A DNA stretch of 59,822 bases, taken from contig JACQZR010000259.1 in the NCBI GenBank assembly GCA_016213775.1, positions 1 to 59,822 of the forward strand, written 5' to 3'. Both the position numbers and the translations under genes were made by a program. Under the pieces are notes generated by a model. That model ran no database searches. It had not been told where the DNA came from and was given only the letters and a program-made list of their open reading frames with translations. Position 1 is the stretch's first letter. Every line of letters starts with the position of its first letter. Of this stretch, positions 52,303-59,822 are shown piece by piece. Source of the stretch: Acidobacteriota bacterium. Its GTDB lineage: Bacteria; Acidobacteriota; Terriglobia; Bryobacterales; Bryobacteraceae.

Positions 52303-53417
52303 TTGTCGCCGGCCTCATGAGTGGGACTTCGCTCGATGGCATCGATGTCGCCATCGTAGAGATTACTGGCACTGGTTGGAACAAGCGTGTGCAGACCATC
52401 GCGCATTCCACCACTCCGTATCCGGAAGAAGTGCGCAAAGCGCTGCTGGGTGTGTCCAACACCAGCACGCACACTGCCCAGATCGCCTGGCTCAACTTCC
52501 TGCTGCCCGAGTTGTACGCGAAGTGCGTCCAGCGATTATGGCGCAAGTCCGGCGCGCCGAAGCTGGATCTGGTGGGGTCGCATGGACAGACCATTTATCA
52601 CAGCGGCGCGGGCAAACGCTGCACGTTGCAGATCGGCGACGGCAGCGTGTTGGCGGAGCTGGTGGGCGCCCCCGTGGTTTCCGACTTCCGCCCGCGCGAC
52701 ATGGCCGCCGGTGGGCAAGGCGCCCCGCTGGTGCCGTACGTCGATTACCTTCTGCTGCGCGATTGGAAACGTGGGCGCGTGGCGCTCAACATTGGCGGCA
52801 TCGCGAACATCACAATCATTCCAGCGGGGGCGCTCGCTGAGGAGGTGTACGCCTTTGACACCGGCCCGGGAAACATGGTGATCGACGCCCTCATCACCGA
52901 ACACACACAGGGCCACAAACGGTTCGACCGCGGTGGCGTCATCGGACGCAGGGGGCACATCAACGACGCTCTGCTGGCCGGATTGCTGCGCGATCCCTTC
53001 TACGGGAAGAAGCCACCCAAAAGCGCCGGCCGCGAACAATACGGCACGGAATTCATCGCCCGGCTGCATGCCAGCGGGCTGCCCGCGGAGGATCTCATCG
53101 CCACTGCGACCGCCCTTACCGCGCGCACCATTGCCGATGCCGTGCGCCGCGTCGCCGTTCCGGTGCACGACGTAGTGGCGGCGGGTGGCGGTGTCCACAA
53201 CGCTTTCCTGATGCACCTGCTGCAAGCAGAATTGCCGGATCTTGAAGTGCAATCGAGCGCCACCTTCGGCATTGACCCTGACGCCAAGGAAGCCATCGCC
53301 TTTGCGATCCTCGCGCACGAGACATTCCACGGACGGCCCTCGAATATGCCTCGTGCGACTGGAGCGCGGCACCGTGTGATCCTCGGCAAGATCAGCCCGG
53401 GTCCACTTACGGTCTGA
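52299..53417 (+). CDS. anmK: Anhydro-N-acetylmuramic acid kinase
   Basis: A 372-residue cytosolic kinase that opens and phosphorylates 1,6-anhydro-MurNAc from cell-wall recycling. Signature: GLMSGTSLDGIDVAIV, VGSHGQTIYHSG, FRPRDMAAGGQGAPLVPYVD, LNIGGIANIT, FDTGPGNMVID and the C-terminal VAAGGGVHNAFLM. ATGA overlap with mutS. The 3' end overlaps the convergent lactonase gene by 11 bp. Confidence 0.94.
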   Translation: MIVAGLMSGTSLDGIDVAIVEITGTGWNKRVQTIAHSTTPYPEEVRKALLGVSNTSTHTAQIAWLNFLLPELYAKCVQRLWRKSGAPKLDLVGSHGQTIYHSGAGKRCTLQIGDGSVLAELVGAPVVSDFRPRDMAAGGQGAPLVPYVDYLLLRDWKRGRVALNIGGIANITIIPAGALAEEVYAFDTGPGNMVIDALITEHTQGHKRFDRGGVIGRRGHINDALLAGLLRDPFYGKKPPKSAGREQYGTEFIARLHASGLPAEDLIATATALTARTIADAVRRVAVPVHDVVAAGGGVHNAFLMHLLQAELPDLEVQSSATFGIDPDAKEAIAFAILAHETFHGRPSNMPRATGARHRVILGKISPGPLTV

Positions 53418-55035
53418 CACCTTCCACATTCAACCTCATGCGATACAACCCGCCTCGGGCGCACAGGTAGAGCGTCTTGCTATCCGCATCGCCCCATGCG
53501 AAGTTGTGCGGATGCATCGGCGAAAGGATGGTCCCGAGGTGCTTGCCCTCCGCCGACAGGATCCACAATCCGCGCGGTCCTGACACATGGAGGTTGCCTT
53601 CGCGATCCACCTTGATTCCATCGAGCGCATTCTCGTCCGGCGTCGACGTCATATCGAAGAACAGCGACCCGTTGCGCAGCGTGGCATCGGGCTGCACTTC
53701 ATAGCGCATGATGACCTTCTTGTGATCGTCCCAATTGGCGACGTACAGGTACTTCTCATCCGGCGAGAAGGCGATTCCGTTGGGTCCGGAGAAGTCCTTG
53801 CTTACCACCTGCAGCTTGCCGTTGCGCAGGCTGAACACGCCGCTGAACGGTAGCTCCCTCCGCGGATCGTCATGGAACTTCGGCAATCCAAATGGCGGGT
53901 CAGTGAAGAACAACGCGCCATCAGAACGGTACACCAGATCATTCGGGCTGTTGAGACGCTTGCCCTCAAACCGGTCCGCCAGCACCGTCACCGTGCCGTC
54001 CTTCTCCAATCGCACCACGCGGCGATTCCCGTGTTCGTTGATCGTCAGCCTGCCCCGCGAATCGAGGGTCAGCCCGTTCGATCCCGGCTGGCCGTACTGC
54101 GCGATGTCCGCGCCCGCATATCCACTGGGAGTGCGAAAGACACTCAGCTCCGCATCCGGCACGTATTTGTAGATGGTGTTCGCGTTGGGATCGCTGAACA
54201 GTAGGTAGCCACCGTCGCGCACCCATACAGGACCTTCAGTGAACTGAAAGCCCTCTGCCAGCTTGTGAATCTTGGCGTTCAGAGGCACGATGCGGTTGAT
54301 GGCCGGATCGTTGCGCTCCACCGTGACGTTCACCTCGCGCGGCGTCACCATCACCGGACCTTGCGCGCCATCGAAGAACTCCAGCCGCGCATACCGCATC
54401 CAGACGTAATTCGTTGGCGGATTCGACAGCGGCCCGTTAGCGCCGAACACCGCCAGTTGGATCTTCTGGCCCGGCTTCACATTGCGTCCGATCACCAGCC
54501 GGTTGCCTGCGTTCCACCCGCTAATGACAGATCCGCCGCTTTGACCGGGAGCGCGCGAAAGCTCGCCGTCCACCCAGATCTCCGCATAGTCGTCGATCGA
54601 AGTCTCAAACACCACTGTTGAACCTTTCGGATCGAACGCGCCGATTCGCTCCGGAACGGTCACAGCGATTCGATACCAGTTGAAGCTCAACCGGCCATTG
54701 CCGCGCCGCTTATCCAGAGTCGATGGGCCGATCTTTTCCCACGCGGCGTCATCGAAGTCCGCGCCGCCGGCATGCGGCGTGAAGTCGTAGGTCTTGTTGC
54801 GCGCGAGGCTGGGTTGGCCGTCCTCACCCGCCGCCAGGAAATCCGTTTCAATGATGCGCGTATCGCTGTAGCGCCACTGCCCTTTCACCATTCGCACGCC
54901 ATCTTCACTAGCCAGATCAATCGACGCCCGCGGTTTGCCGGAGGGGGTCTCCGGCGATACGCGCATGTTGGCGAATGCGGCCAGCCCCACCACGGCCGCA
55001 CTCACCGCAAGTACAAAGATTCGTGCTCGCATCAC
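53407..55035 (-). CDS. Exported SMP-30/gluconolactonase-like protein with extra N-terminal domain
   Basis: A 542-residue protein with a signal peptide (IFVLAVSAAVVGLAAFA). Residues about 40-240 form a beta-rich jelly-roll-like domain (IYNWYRIAVTVPE-type strands, ASIDDYAEIWVDGELSR). Residues 255-540 are a six-bladed SMP-30/gluconolactonase propeller: FTEGPVWVRDGGYLLFSDP, GSNGLTLDSRGRLTINEHGNRR, RLNSPNDLVYRSDGALFFTDPPFGLP, GPNGIAFSPDEKYLYVANW and DGIKVDREGNLHVSG with the metal-binding Glu, Asn and Asp. A lactone-hydrolysing role is likely. The start overlaps the GlcG-cupin stop by 4 bp (ATGA). Confidence 0.88.
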   Translation of the reverse strand: MMRARIFVLAVSAAVVGLAAFANMRVSPETPSGKPRASIDLASEDGVRMVKGQWRYSDTRIIETDFLAAGEDGQPSLARNKTYDFTPHAGGADFDDAAWEKIGPSTLDKRRGNGRLSFNWYRIAVTVPERIGAFDPKGSTVVFETSIDDYAEIWVDGELSRAPGQSGGSVISGWNAGNRLVIGRNVKPGQKIQLAVFGANGPLSNPPTNYVWMRYARLEFFDGAQGPVMVTPREVNVTVERNDPAINRIVPLNAKIHKLAEGFQFTEGPVWVRDGGYLLFSDPNANTIYKYVPDAELSVFRTPSGYAGADIAQYGQPGSNGLTLDSRGRLTINEHGNRRVVRLEKDGTVTVLADRFEGKRLNSPNDLVYRSDGALFFTDPPFGLPKFHDDPRRELPFSGVFSLRNGKLQVVSKDFSGPNGIAFSPDEKYLYVANWDDHKKVIMRYEVQPDATLRNGSLFFDMTSTPDENALDGIKVDREGNLHVSGPRGLWILSAEGKHLGTILSPMHPHNFAWGDADSKTLYLCARGGLYRMRLNVEGVRP

Positions 55036-55871
55036 CGCACCTTCACTACGTAGTATTGGAACGGTTCGGAAACCTCCTTGAACCAGTGCGGGACGTTGGC
55101 GGGAATGATGATCGCATCGCCTGGTTTCAATTGCCGCTCTTCTCCGCCCTCGAGTTGCGTACCCCGAACCTCACCAGGCGCGGTGGTCTTGCCATCGCGC
55201 AGCTCGCCGCCTGTCACCAGCTTCGCGGTGCCGTTCAACACGTACACGATGTCGGCGTCACGGTGGTGCACCTCCACCTCGCCGGGCTTTTCGCGGCGGC
55301 TGGCATGCACCATATACTTGTCCGATCCATCGAACAACACGGCGCCTTTGTCGAACCCGGCCTTTACGGTCTCAGCTTCGAAGAAGGTGACCTTGGCCTG
55401 GAGCTTGTTCATCACAGCCGCCACGCCTGACCGCGCGAACTCTTCATCCTGCGCCGCGCTGTTGGCTCCGCTCACACCCACTGCGCCGACGATCTGTCCG
55501 TCAATCAGAATCGGCACACCGCCCTGGAGCGGAGTGAAATCGTTCAGCGCCACCATCGATGTCCGTCCCTTGCCGATCACCTCTTCAAAGAATTTGGTGG
55601 GCTTCTGGAACAATGCCGCCGTACGGGCCTTGCCGATGGCCACGTTGGCGCCGGCGGCGAACGTACCGTCGATACGGTTCAAGGCCATCAGATTGCCGCC
55701 ATCATCCACCACCGCCACCACGCCGCCCGCGTTGTTCTTCTTCGCTTCGGCGATCACGGCGTCCATCGCCATGCGAGCGCCTTCCAGTGTTAACGTCCGT
55801 TTCGACATCACGGTCATCTCAGCGCCAAGAGCCGCAACCGCCGCCAGAAAGAATGTTGTGATTGTTTTCAT
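55032..55871 (-). CDS. GlcG/HbpS-like protein fused to a cupin, exported
   Basis: 279 residues from the ATG at 55871 (signal peptide MKTITTFFLAAVAALGA). Residues about 25-170 are a GlcG/HbpS domain: ARMAMDAVIAEAKKN, VAVVDDGGNLMALNRIDG, KARTAALFQKPTKFF, GGVPILIDGQIVGAVGVSG. After a linker, residues 190-279 form a cupin: EVEVHHRDADIVYVLNG and GDAIIIPANVPHWFKEV carry the metal-binding His/Glu set. GlcG-type proteins bind heme or related ligands. The fusion and its ATGA overlap with the lactonase gene imply a joint pathway role. Confidence 0.85.
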   Translation of the reverse strand: MKTITTFFLAAVAALGAEMTVMSKRTLTLEGARMAMDAVIAEAKKNNAGGVVAVVDDGGNLMALNRIDGTFAAGANVAIGKARTAALFQKPTKFFEEVIGKGRTSMVALNDFTPLQGGVPILIDGQIVGAVGVSGANSAAQDEEFARSGVAAVMNKLQAKVTFFEAETVKAGFDKGAVLFDGSDKYMVHASRREKPGEVEVHHRDADIVYVLNGTAKLVTGGELRDGKTTAPGEVRGTQLEGGEERQLKPGDAIIIPANVPHWFKEVSEPFQYYVVKVR

Positions 55872-55893
55872 ATTGGTTCTCCTCGTGCTTCTC

Positions 55894-55945
55894 AAAAAAA
55901 GAAGGACGCAGCCGCTCGCGAACGAATCCGGATTGGCCGCGTCCT
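55894..55945 (-). terminator. Intrinsic terminator between the DM13-like and GlcG-cupin genes
   Basis: On the minus strand AGGACGCGGCC (55945-55935) pairs with GGCTGCGTCCT (55913-55903) and is followed by TCTTTTTTT (to 55894). It lies just before the GlcG-cupin gene, splitting the cluster into two transcription units or attenuating read-through. Confidence 0.75.
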
Positions 55946-55970
55946 GGTCTTCAGGGAAGAAGATTGTTGT

Positions 55971-56369
55971 TTACTTTACGGCGCTGGAGAAGCTCGCTTC
56001 CCCAAGCAGCACTTCCGCGAAGGCGCAATACACCTGAACCTTGGCGATGTTGTGCACATACGACGGCACCTGGATCATGCGCTTCTCGCCGCCCTTGATC
56101 TTGAAAGCGTCGAGCGTGTAGATGTTGCCCTTGCTGTCCACGATGCGCCACGTCGGAGCCGGCGTGTCGGGGACCTTGAAATCGTTGGACACCTTCAGCA
56201 TGCTCTTGCTGCCGTCATAGTAGTGGACCGCGGTGCCGGTGTTTGCCTTGGGTCCCTGGAAGCCATTGGTCATGTGCTCCCCTTTGTCCACAGCCGAAGC
56301 GGTGCCGATGCCGAGCGCGAGCGCCATGAAGGTAGCCGCGAATACACGAATCATGTTCGAACGAAGCAT
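55971..56369 (-). CDS. Small exported DM13-like protein
   Basis: A 132-residue protein with signal peptide (MIRVFAATFMALALGIGTASA). The pattern SMLKVSNDFKVPDTPAPTWRIVD, then IPSYVHNIAKVQVYC-like (seen as VPSYVHNIAKVQVYCAFAEVLLGEASF) resembles the DM13 domain, a predicted electron-transfer module with a single conserved Cys. AAGGAGAAC precedes the ATG. It lies between the double VOC gene and a terminator. Confidence 0.6.
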   Translation of the reverse strand: MLRSNMIRVFAATFMALALGIGTASAVDKGEHMTNGFQGPKANTGTAVHYYDGSKSMLKVSNDFKVPDTPAPTWRIVDSKGNIYTLDAFKIKGGEKRMIQVPSYVHNIAKVQVYCAFAEVLLGEASFSSAVK

Positions 56370-56412
56370 AGTTTGTTCTCCTTGTTTGAAACGGTCAATT
56401 GTTGTTCTGTTT

Positions 56413-57408
56413 TTATTCCGCGATCTGGACAGCGTGTCCGTCGGGATCGCGAACGATACAGGATTTACGGAAGCCGGGCTTCGAATCCGGGAACTCCACA
56501 GTCCCGCTGGAAACGAACCGCGCCCCGCTATTCCTCAGGTGCGAGCAGCTTTCTTCCGCGCTCGCTGCCGAGAATCTGGTTTGCCAGTGCCACAGGTCGT
56601 TGGCTTGTGATCCGGCCGGATAGGGCCGTCCATCCGCCGGAGCCAGGTATTCGAGAAACTCGACGCCGGGTCCACTGGCCGCGCGCAGGGCGGTGATCCG
56701 CAGCCGCGCGCCGAAAACATTGTTCAGGCGTTCCTGCTCGACGCCGTAGTTTTCACTGGCGCCCGCCACCTGCATGCCGAGCGTGTCGCGATAGAACCGC
56801 AGACTGCGATCGGTGTCCTCCACCACGATGGCGGTATGGTCAATGCCCAGGAAGAGCGCGTCCGGTGCCCGGTGCCACTTCGCGGCGCCCTTATTGGGAG
56901 GAAACGCGAGGATCTCGAGCGCATGCCCATCCGGATCACGGAAATAGAAGGCTTGAATACCGCCCGCGTTCTTGTTCCAATCGGGCAATCGCTGCGGGCC
57001 GGTGGAGGCGTGCTTCACTTTGAACTGCCGCAACCGCGCGTAGGCTTTATCCATGTCGCTCACGATGATGGCGATGTGTTGAAAGCCGCGGTCGTTGCTA
57101 CGGGCATCCAGCGGGTTCGGCCGTCCCTGCGGAGCAAGGTACTCGGTGAGCTCTATCGTTTCCTCACCCAACCTCATCCGCGCCGTTCGCACCCGCGCTC
57201 CGAAAACGCCTTCCAAGTGTTCTAATTCCGCCCCGTGTGTCTCGTATTCCCCGATCTTGCGGAAAGTGAGAACGCCCGAGTAGAACTCCACCGCGCGGTC
57301 CAAATCGGAGACGGTGATGCGGACGGAGTCGAGTGCGCGCACGGCGGAGCGAGGCTCCACGGCGAACGCGCACGATGCAATGATGAGAAGCAGGCTGCGG
57401 CGCAACAT
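56413..57408 (-). CDS. Exported double VOC (glyoxalase-like) domain protein
   Basis: A 331-residue protein with a signal peptide (LRRSLLLIIASCAFA). It has two VOC domains: residues about 25-160 (LDSVRITVSDLDRAVEFYSGVLTFRKIGEYE, IAIIVSDMDKAYARLRQFKVKH, YFRDPDGHALEILAF) and about 185-330 (LGIDHTAIVVEDTDRSLRFYRDTLGM, IVRDPDGHAVQIAE). Together these make one metal-binding unit. The enzymatic role (dioxygenase, isomerase or lyase) cannot be read. It starts 1 bp after the GMC oxidoreductase stop. Confidence 0.85.
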   Translation of the reverse strand: MLRRSLLLIIASCAFAVEPRSAVRALDSVRITVSDLDRAVEFYSGVLTFRKIGEYETHGAELEHLEGVFGARVRTARMRLGEETIELTEYLAPQGRPNPLDARSNDRGFQHIAIIVSDMDKAYARLRQFKVKHASTGPQRLPDWNKNAGGIQAFYFRDPDGHALEILAFPPNKGAAKWHRAPDALFLGIDHTAIVVEDTDRSLRFYRDTLGMQVAGASENYGVEQERLNNVFGARLRITALRAASGPGVEFLEYLAPADGRPYPAGSQANDLWHWQTRFSAASAEESCSHLRNSGARFVSSGTVEFPDSKPGFRKSCIVRDPDGHAVQIAE

Positions 57409-57409
57409 G

Positions 57410-58960
57410 TTATTTCATCCTTTCGATCAGGTGGTCACCGACGCGCAATGCGTTCGCCATGATGGTGAGCCCCGGGTTCACCGCCGCGCTGGACACAAAG
57501 AACCCGCCATCCACCGCGTACAGGTTGTCCAGATCGTGCGCCTTGCAGTTAGTGTCTAACACCGACGTCTTGGCGTCCGTTCCGAACCGCAGCGTGCCGC
57601 ACTGATGAGCGACTTTCTCGATGGGGATCTTCTTGCCGATGTAATAGTTGCAGGGCAGCAGCGTGTTCTTGCAGCCGATCTCCGCGAGCATCTCTTTCAA
57701 CTTCCCCGCCAGTCGTTTGTGGCCCTCTACATTGTTGTCGCTGTAGTGAAGCTGGATGCGGCCATCCTTGTCAACCATGACGCGATTGTTGGGATCGGGC
57801 AGATCCTCCGAGGTCAGCCAGAAGTCGAGAGCATGCTTCGCCATCTCATCGAACGTCACGCCGGGCGCGGGCACCGGCGCGCCTGACTTCAGCGCATCGC
57901 CATCCGACTTGTTCACCATCGAAATGTGCCCCAGCGGGAACTCGAAATCCGGGGCGCCGAAGTAGTAATCATTGATGGCGATGGTTTTTTGAAATCTCGT
58001 CGGGTTGGGCTCAAAGGACAGCGCCAGAAGAACCGAATTGTTGTGGCACATGTAATTGCGCCCCACCTGATCGGAGGAATTGGCCAGGCCGCGCGGATGT
58101 TGATCGCTGGCCGAACGCAGCAGCAGCGCCGCGGAATTGATTGCGCCAGCCGACGTCACCACGATGTCCGCCGTGAAGGCCAGCTTCTCGCCGTTACGCT
58201 CCACATGCACGGTCTTCACCCTCCGGCCCGAGGAATCGGTCTCCAGCCGCGATACGTAGGCATGCGTCAGCAATTCCAGATTCGGATTCATCTCCAGCGC
58301 CGGATCCACGCACGTCACCTGCGCGTCCGACTTCGCATTCAACGGGCAAGGAAACCCGTCACAGTTCGCGCAGCGGATGCACTTGCTGCGGTGCAGCCGT
58401 TGCTCGTCTAGTTGCACACCCACCGGCAAATGGAACGGCCGGTGACCACTACGCTCCAAATCGTCATGCAGCTTCTGAATGCGCGGCTCATGCGATAAGG
58501 CCGGATGCAAATACGCTGCGCTCGCCGGCGGATCAATCGGGTCCTCCCCGCGGTTGCCATGCACATGGTAGAGGTGTTCGGCCTGCGTGTAATACGGCTC
58601 GTAATCGTCGTAGCCGACAGGCCATGCCGGCGAGCAACCGTCGTGGTGGCGAAGCGCCCCGAAATCCTGTTTGCGAAAGCGCAGCAGCGCCGCCCCATAG
58701 ACCTTGGTGTTCCCCCCGACAAAGTACTGCGTGCCTGGGTGGAATGGATGGCCGTCCTTGTCCTTCCAGGTTTCATTGGCGCGATACTTCGAATCAATAA
58801 AGACAGCCTTCGTGCTCCAGTTGTCCTGTTCGCGCGGCAGGTAGCCGCCGCGCTCCAATACGAGGATTCGTTTTCCGGTTGGCGCCAGCTTCCAGGCAAG
58901 CGTTCCGCCGCCCGCGCCGGAGCCGATGATGATGAGGTCGTAGTGTGTTGCGCTTGGCAT
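57410..58960 (-). CDS. GMC-family flavin oxidoreductase
   Basis: A 516-residue FAD enzyme. DLIIIGSGAGGGTLAWKLA is the FAD motif, VLERGGY follows, and the cysteine-rich segment CIRCANCDGFPCPLNA is typical of large sugar/alcohol dehydrogenases of this group. The C-terminal domain has HQCGTLRFGTD and NLYAVDGGFFVSSAAVNPGLTIMANALR. No signal peptide is seen. It would oxidise an alcohol or sugar carbon, fitting the lactonase-like enzyme encoded nearby. Confidence 0.92.
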   Translation of the reverse strand: MPSATHYDLIIIGSGAGGGTLAWKLAPTGKRILVLERGGYLPREQDNWSTKAVFIDSKYRANETWKDKDGHPFHPGTQYFVGGNTKVYGAALLRFRKQDFGALRHHDGCSPAWPVGYDDYEPYYTQAEHLYHVHGNRGEDPIDPPASAAYLHPALSHEPRIQKLHDDLERSGHRPFHLPVGVQLDEQRLHRSKCIRCANCDGFPCPLNAKSDAQVTCVDPALEMNPNLELLTHAYVSRLETDSSGRRVKTVHVERNGEKLAFTADIVVTSAGAINSAALLLRSASDQHPRGLANSSDQVGRNYMCHNNSVLLALSFEPNPTRFQKTIAINDYYFGAPDFEFPLGHISMVNKSDGDALKSGAPVPAPGVTFDEMAKHALDFWLTSEDLPDPNNRVMVDKDGRIQLHYSDNNVEGHKRLAGKLKEMLAEIGCKNTLLPCNYYIGKKIPIEKVAHQCGTLRFGTDAKTSVLDTNCKAHDLDNLYAVDGGFFVSSAAVNPGLTIMANALRVGDHLIERMK

Positions 58961-59059
58961 TTTTTCTGCTCGTTGCGGAAATGCCGACTGCCGCTGCCTC
59001 TATTCCGAAAGCCGCACAAAATTGTTTTCACGCCGGGCGGGAATAAAGGACTGCGCCCT

Positions 59060-59617
59060 ATGGATTTAGCGGCCAGGGAAGAAGACATGGCGGAACGGAA
59101 TCATCATCTGGTTGAGGCGAACAAGACGCTTCTGGAGCAGGGCCTGGAACTCTGCCGGCGGCTCTCCGCCAGCGCATACACAGCACGAATGGCGGAACTC
59201 GGGGGCAGCATCGGCGGCCACATGCGGCACGTACTGGAATTCTACGAGTGTTTCTTCAGAGGTCTGCAGGGCGGCTGCGTGGACTACGATTCCCGGCGCC
59301 GCGACGAAGCCTTGGAAGCGAATCCCGAAGCTGCCACGCAGTCGATGCTCGGCTTCCTGAAGAAGCTCGACGAGGAGCCGCTTCTCTATGAATATGGAAT
59401 CCTGCGTGTGCGAATGGAAGATGCCCCATCACAATTAGGAGGCGACGTCTTTCTCGCTTCGTCCGTTGCCAGGGAATTGCAGGTGCTACTCAGCCACACC
59501 ACCCATCACTATGCATTGATTGCGGTGGCGCTGCGTCTGCAAGGCATCGCTGTTCCTCCGCAATTCGGCGTGGCCTCTTCCACGCTCCGTTTCTGGGAAC
59601 GAAAGGCGGTCGCCTGA
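59060..59617 (+). CDS. DinB-like metal-binding four-helix protein
   Basis: About 185 residues from the ATG at 59060; the ATG at 59087 (MAERNHHL) is an alternative. The His triad of DinB-like proteins is seen in SIGGHMRHVLEFYECFF and QVLLSHTTHHYALIAVAL. Such proteins bind a metal and act in thiol or stress metabolism; the particular role is unknown. The stop overlaps the next gene's ATG by one base. Confidence 0.8.
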   Translation: MDLAAREEDMAERNHHLVEANKTLLEQGLELCRRLSASAYTARMAELGGSIGGHMRHVLEFYECFFRGLQGGCVDYDSRRRDEALEANPEAATQSMLGFLKKLDEEPLLYEYGILRVRMEDAPSQLGGDVFLASSVARELQVLLSHTTHHYALIAVALRLQGIAVPPQFGVASSTLRFWERKAVA

Positions 59618-59822
59618 TGTGTACCGTGAGCTGGCTCCACGACACCGACGGATACCAGGTGCTCTGTAATCGCGACGAGAAGAAGACGCGCCGCAAGGCA
59701 CTGCCTCCGGTGGTGAACACTCGCCAGGGTGTGCGCTACATTGCCCCGGCGGATGGCGACCACGGCGGCACCTGGATCGCCGTCAACGATCGCGGCCTCA
59801 CGCTTTGCCTGTTGAACGGCGC
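59617..59822 (+). CDS. NRDE/TANGO2-family protein (3' end outside window)
   Basis: The first 68 residues are present: MCTVSWLHDTDGYQVLCNRDE with the NRDE motif at about residues 18-21, then GGTWIAVNDRGL typical of the family. The rest lies beyond the right edge. The start overlaps the DinB-like stop by one base, suggesting a shared transcript. Confidence 0.85.
   Translation, partial: MCTVSWLHDTDGYQVLCNRDEKKTRRKALPPVVNTRQGVRYIAPADGDHGGTWIAVNDRGLTLCLLNG

Overview
The window reads as chromosomal DNA of a high-GC acidobacterium, most likely of the Bryobacterales/Solibacter type. This is an inference from gene content: an acidobacterial VWFA-related protein, DUF1080 and PmoA-like (DUF6807) hydrolase-type proteins, a sulfatase, a PEP-CTERM protein, a quinol-dependent NO reductase, GMC oxidoreductase and gluconolactonase-like secreted enzymes. 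No rRNA, tRNA, CRISPR array or insertion sequence was recognised. Both ends cut through genes (a PafA-like phosphatase on the left, an NRDE/TANGO2-like protein on the right).

Layout. 1-12 kb: exported phosphatase and a small exported protein, tRNA hydroxylase MiaE, a WXXGXW-type lipoprotein, soluble transhydrogenase SthA, an unusual exported zinc-ribbon protein with an alpha-toroid-like C-terminus, then mutL with an exported alpha/beta hydrolase and a mutarotase-like protein in one apparent operon, and a divergent Tat-exported sulfatase. 12-18.4 kb: housekeeping run recO-glyQ-glyS-ppdK ending in an intrinsic terminator. 18.6-22.5 kb: accessory islet with a SIR2-like protein, a DUF433 antitoxin with a decayed DUF5615 toxin partner, and an AbiE-like pair with a promoter and operator-like inverted repeat. 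22.5-30.1 kb: cell-envelope region (exported protein, PmoA-like protein, OmpA-family protein, small exported protein), a structured 356-bp leader, then a three-gene sortase locus: LPKTA-tailed surface protein, Tat-exported VWA protein, class D-like sortase; then an ATP-grasp enzyme.

30.1-44.6 kb: ppk1 and a DUF1080 protein, qNOR behind an FNR/DNR-like box, a PEP-CTERM protein, metallophosphoesterase, a DapA-family aldolase, two intact DUF433/DUF5615 pairs, htpX, a small metallopeptidase, malQ, an isolated nuoB, and a sigma/anti-sigma pair whose anti-sigma factor is an RskA-like head joined to a cupin. 44.6-53.4 kb: rpiB-glyA-glycosyltransferase, an SDR, glutamate dehydrogenase, mutS-anmK. 53.4-59.8 kb: a minus-strand set of secreted redox or sugar-acid type proteins (GMC oxidoreductase, double VOC protein, DM13-like protein, terminator, GlcG-cupin fusion, SMP-30 lactonase with an extra N-terminal domain), then a DinB-like protein and the start of an NRDE protein.

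The most unusual items are the sortase locus in a diderm background with its hairpin/G-quadruplex leader, the defence/toxin-antitoxin islet with a decayed toxin, the zinc-ribbon toroid lipoprotein, and the GlcG-cupin/lactonase/GMC cluster.
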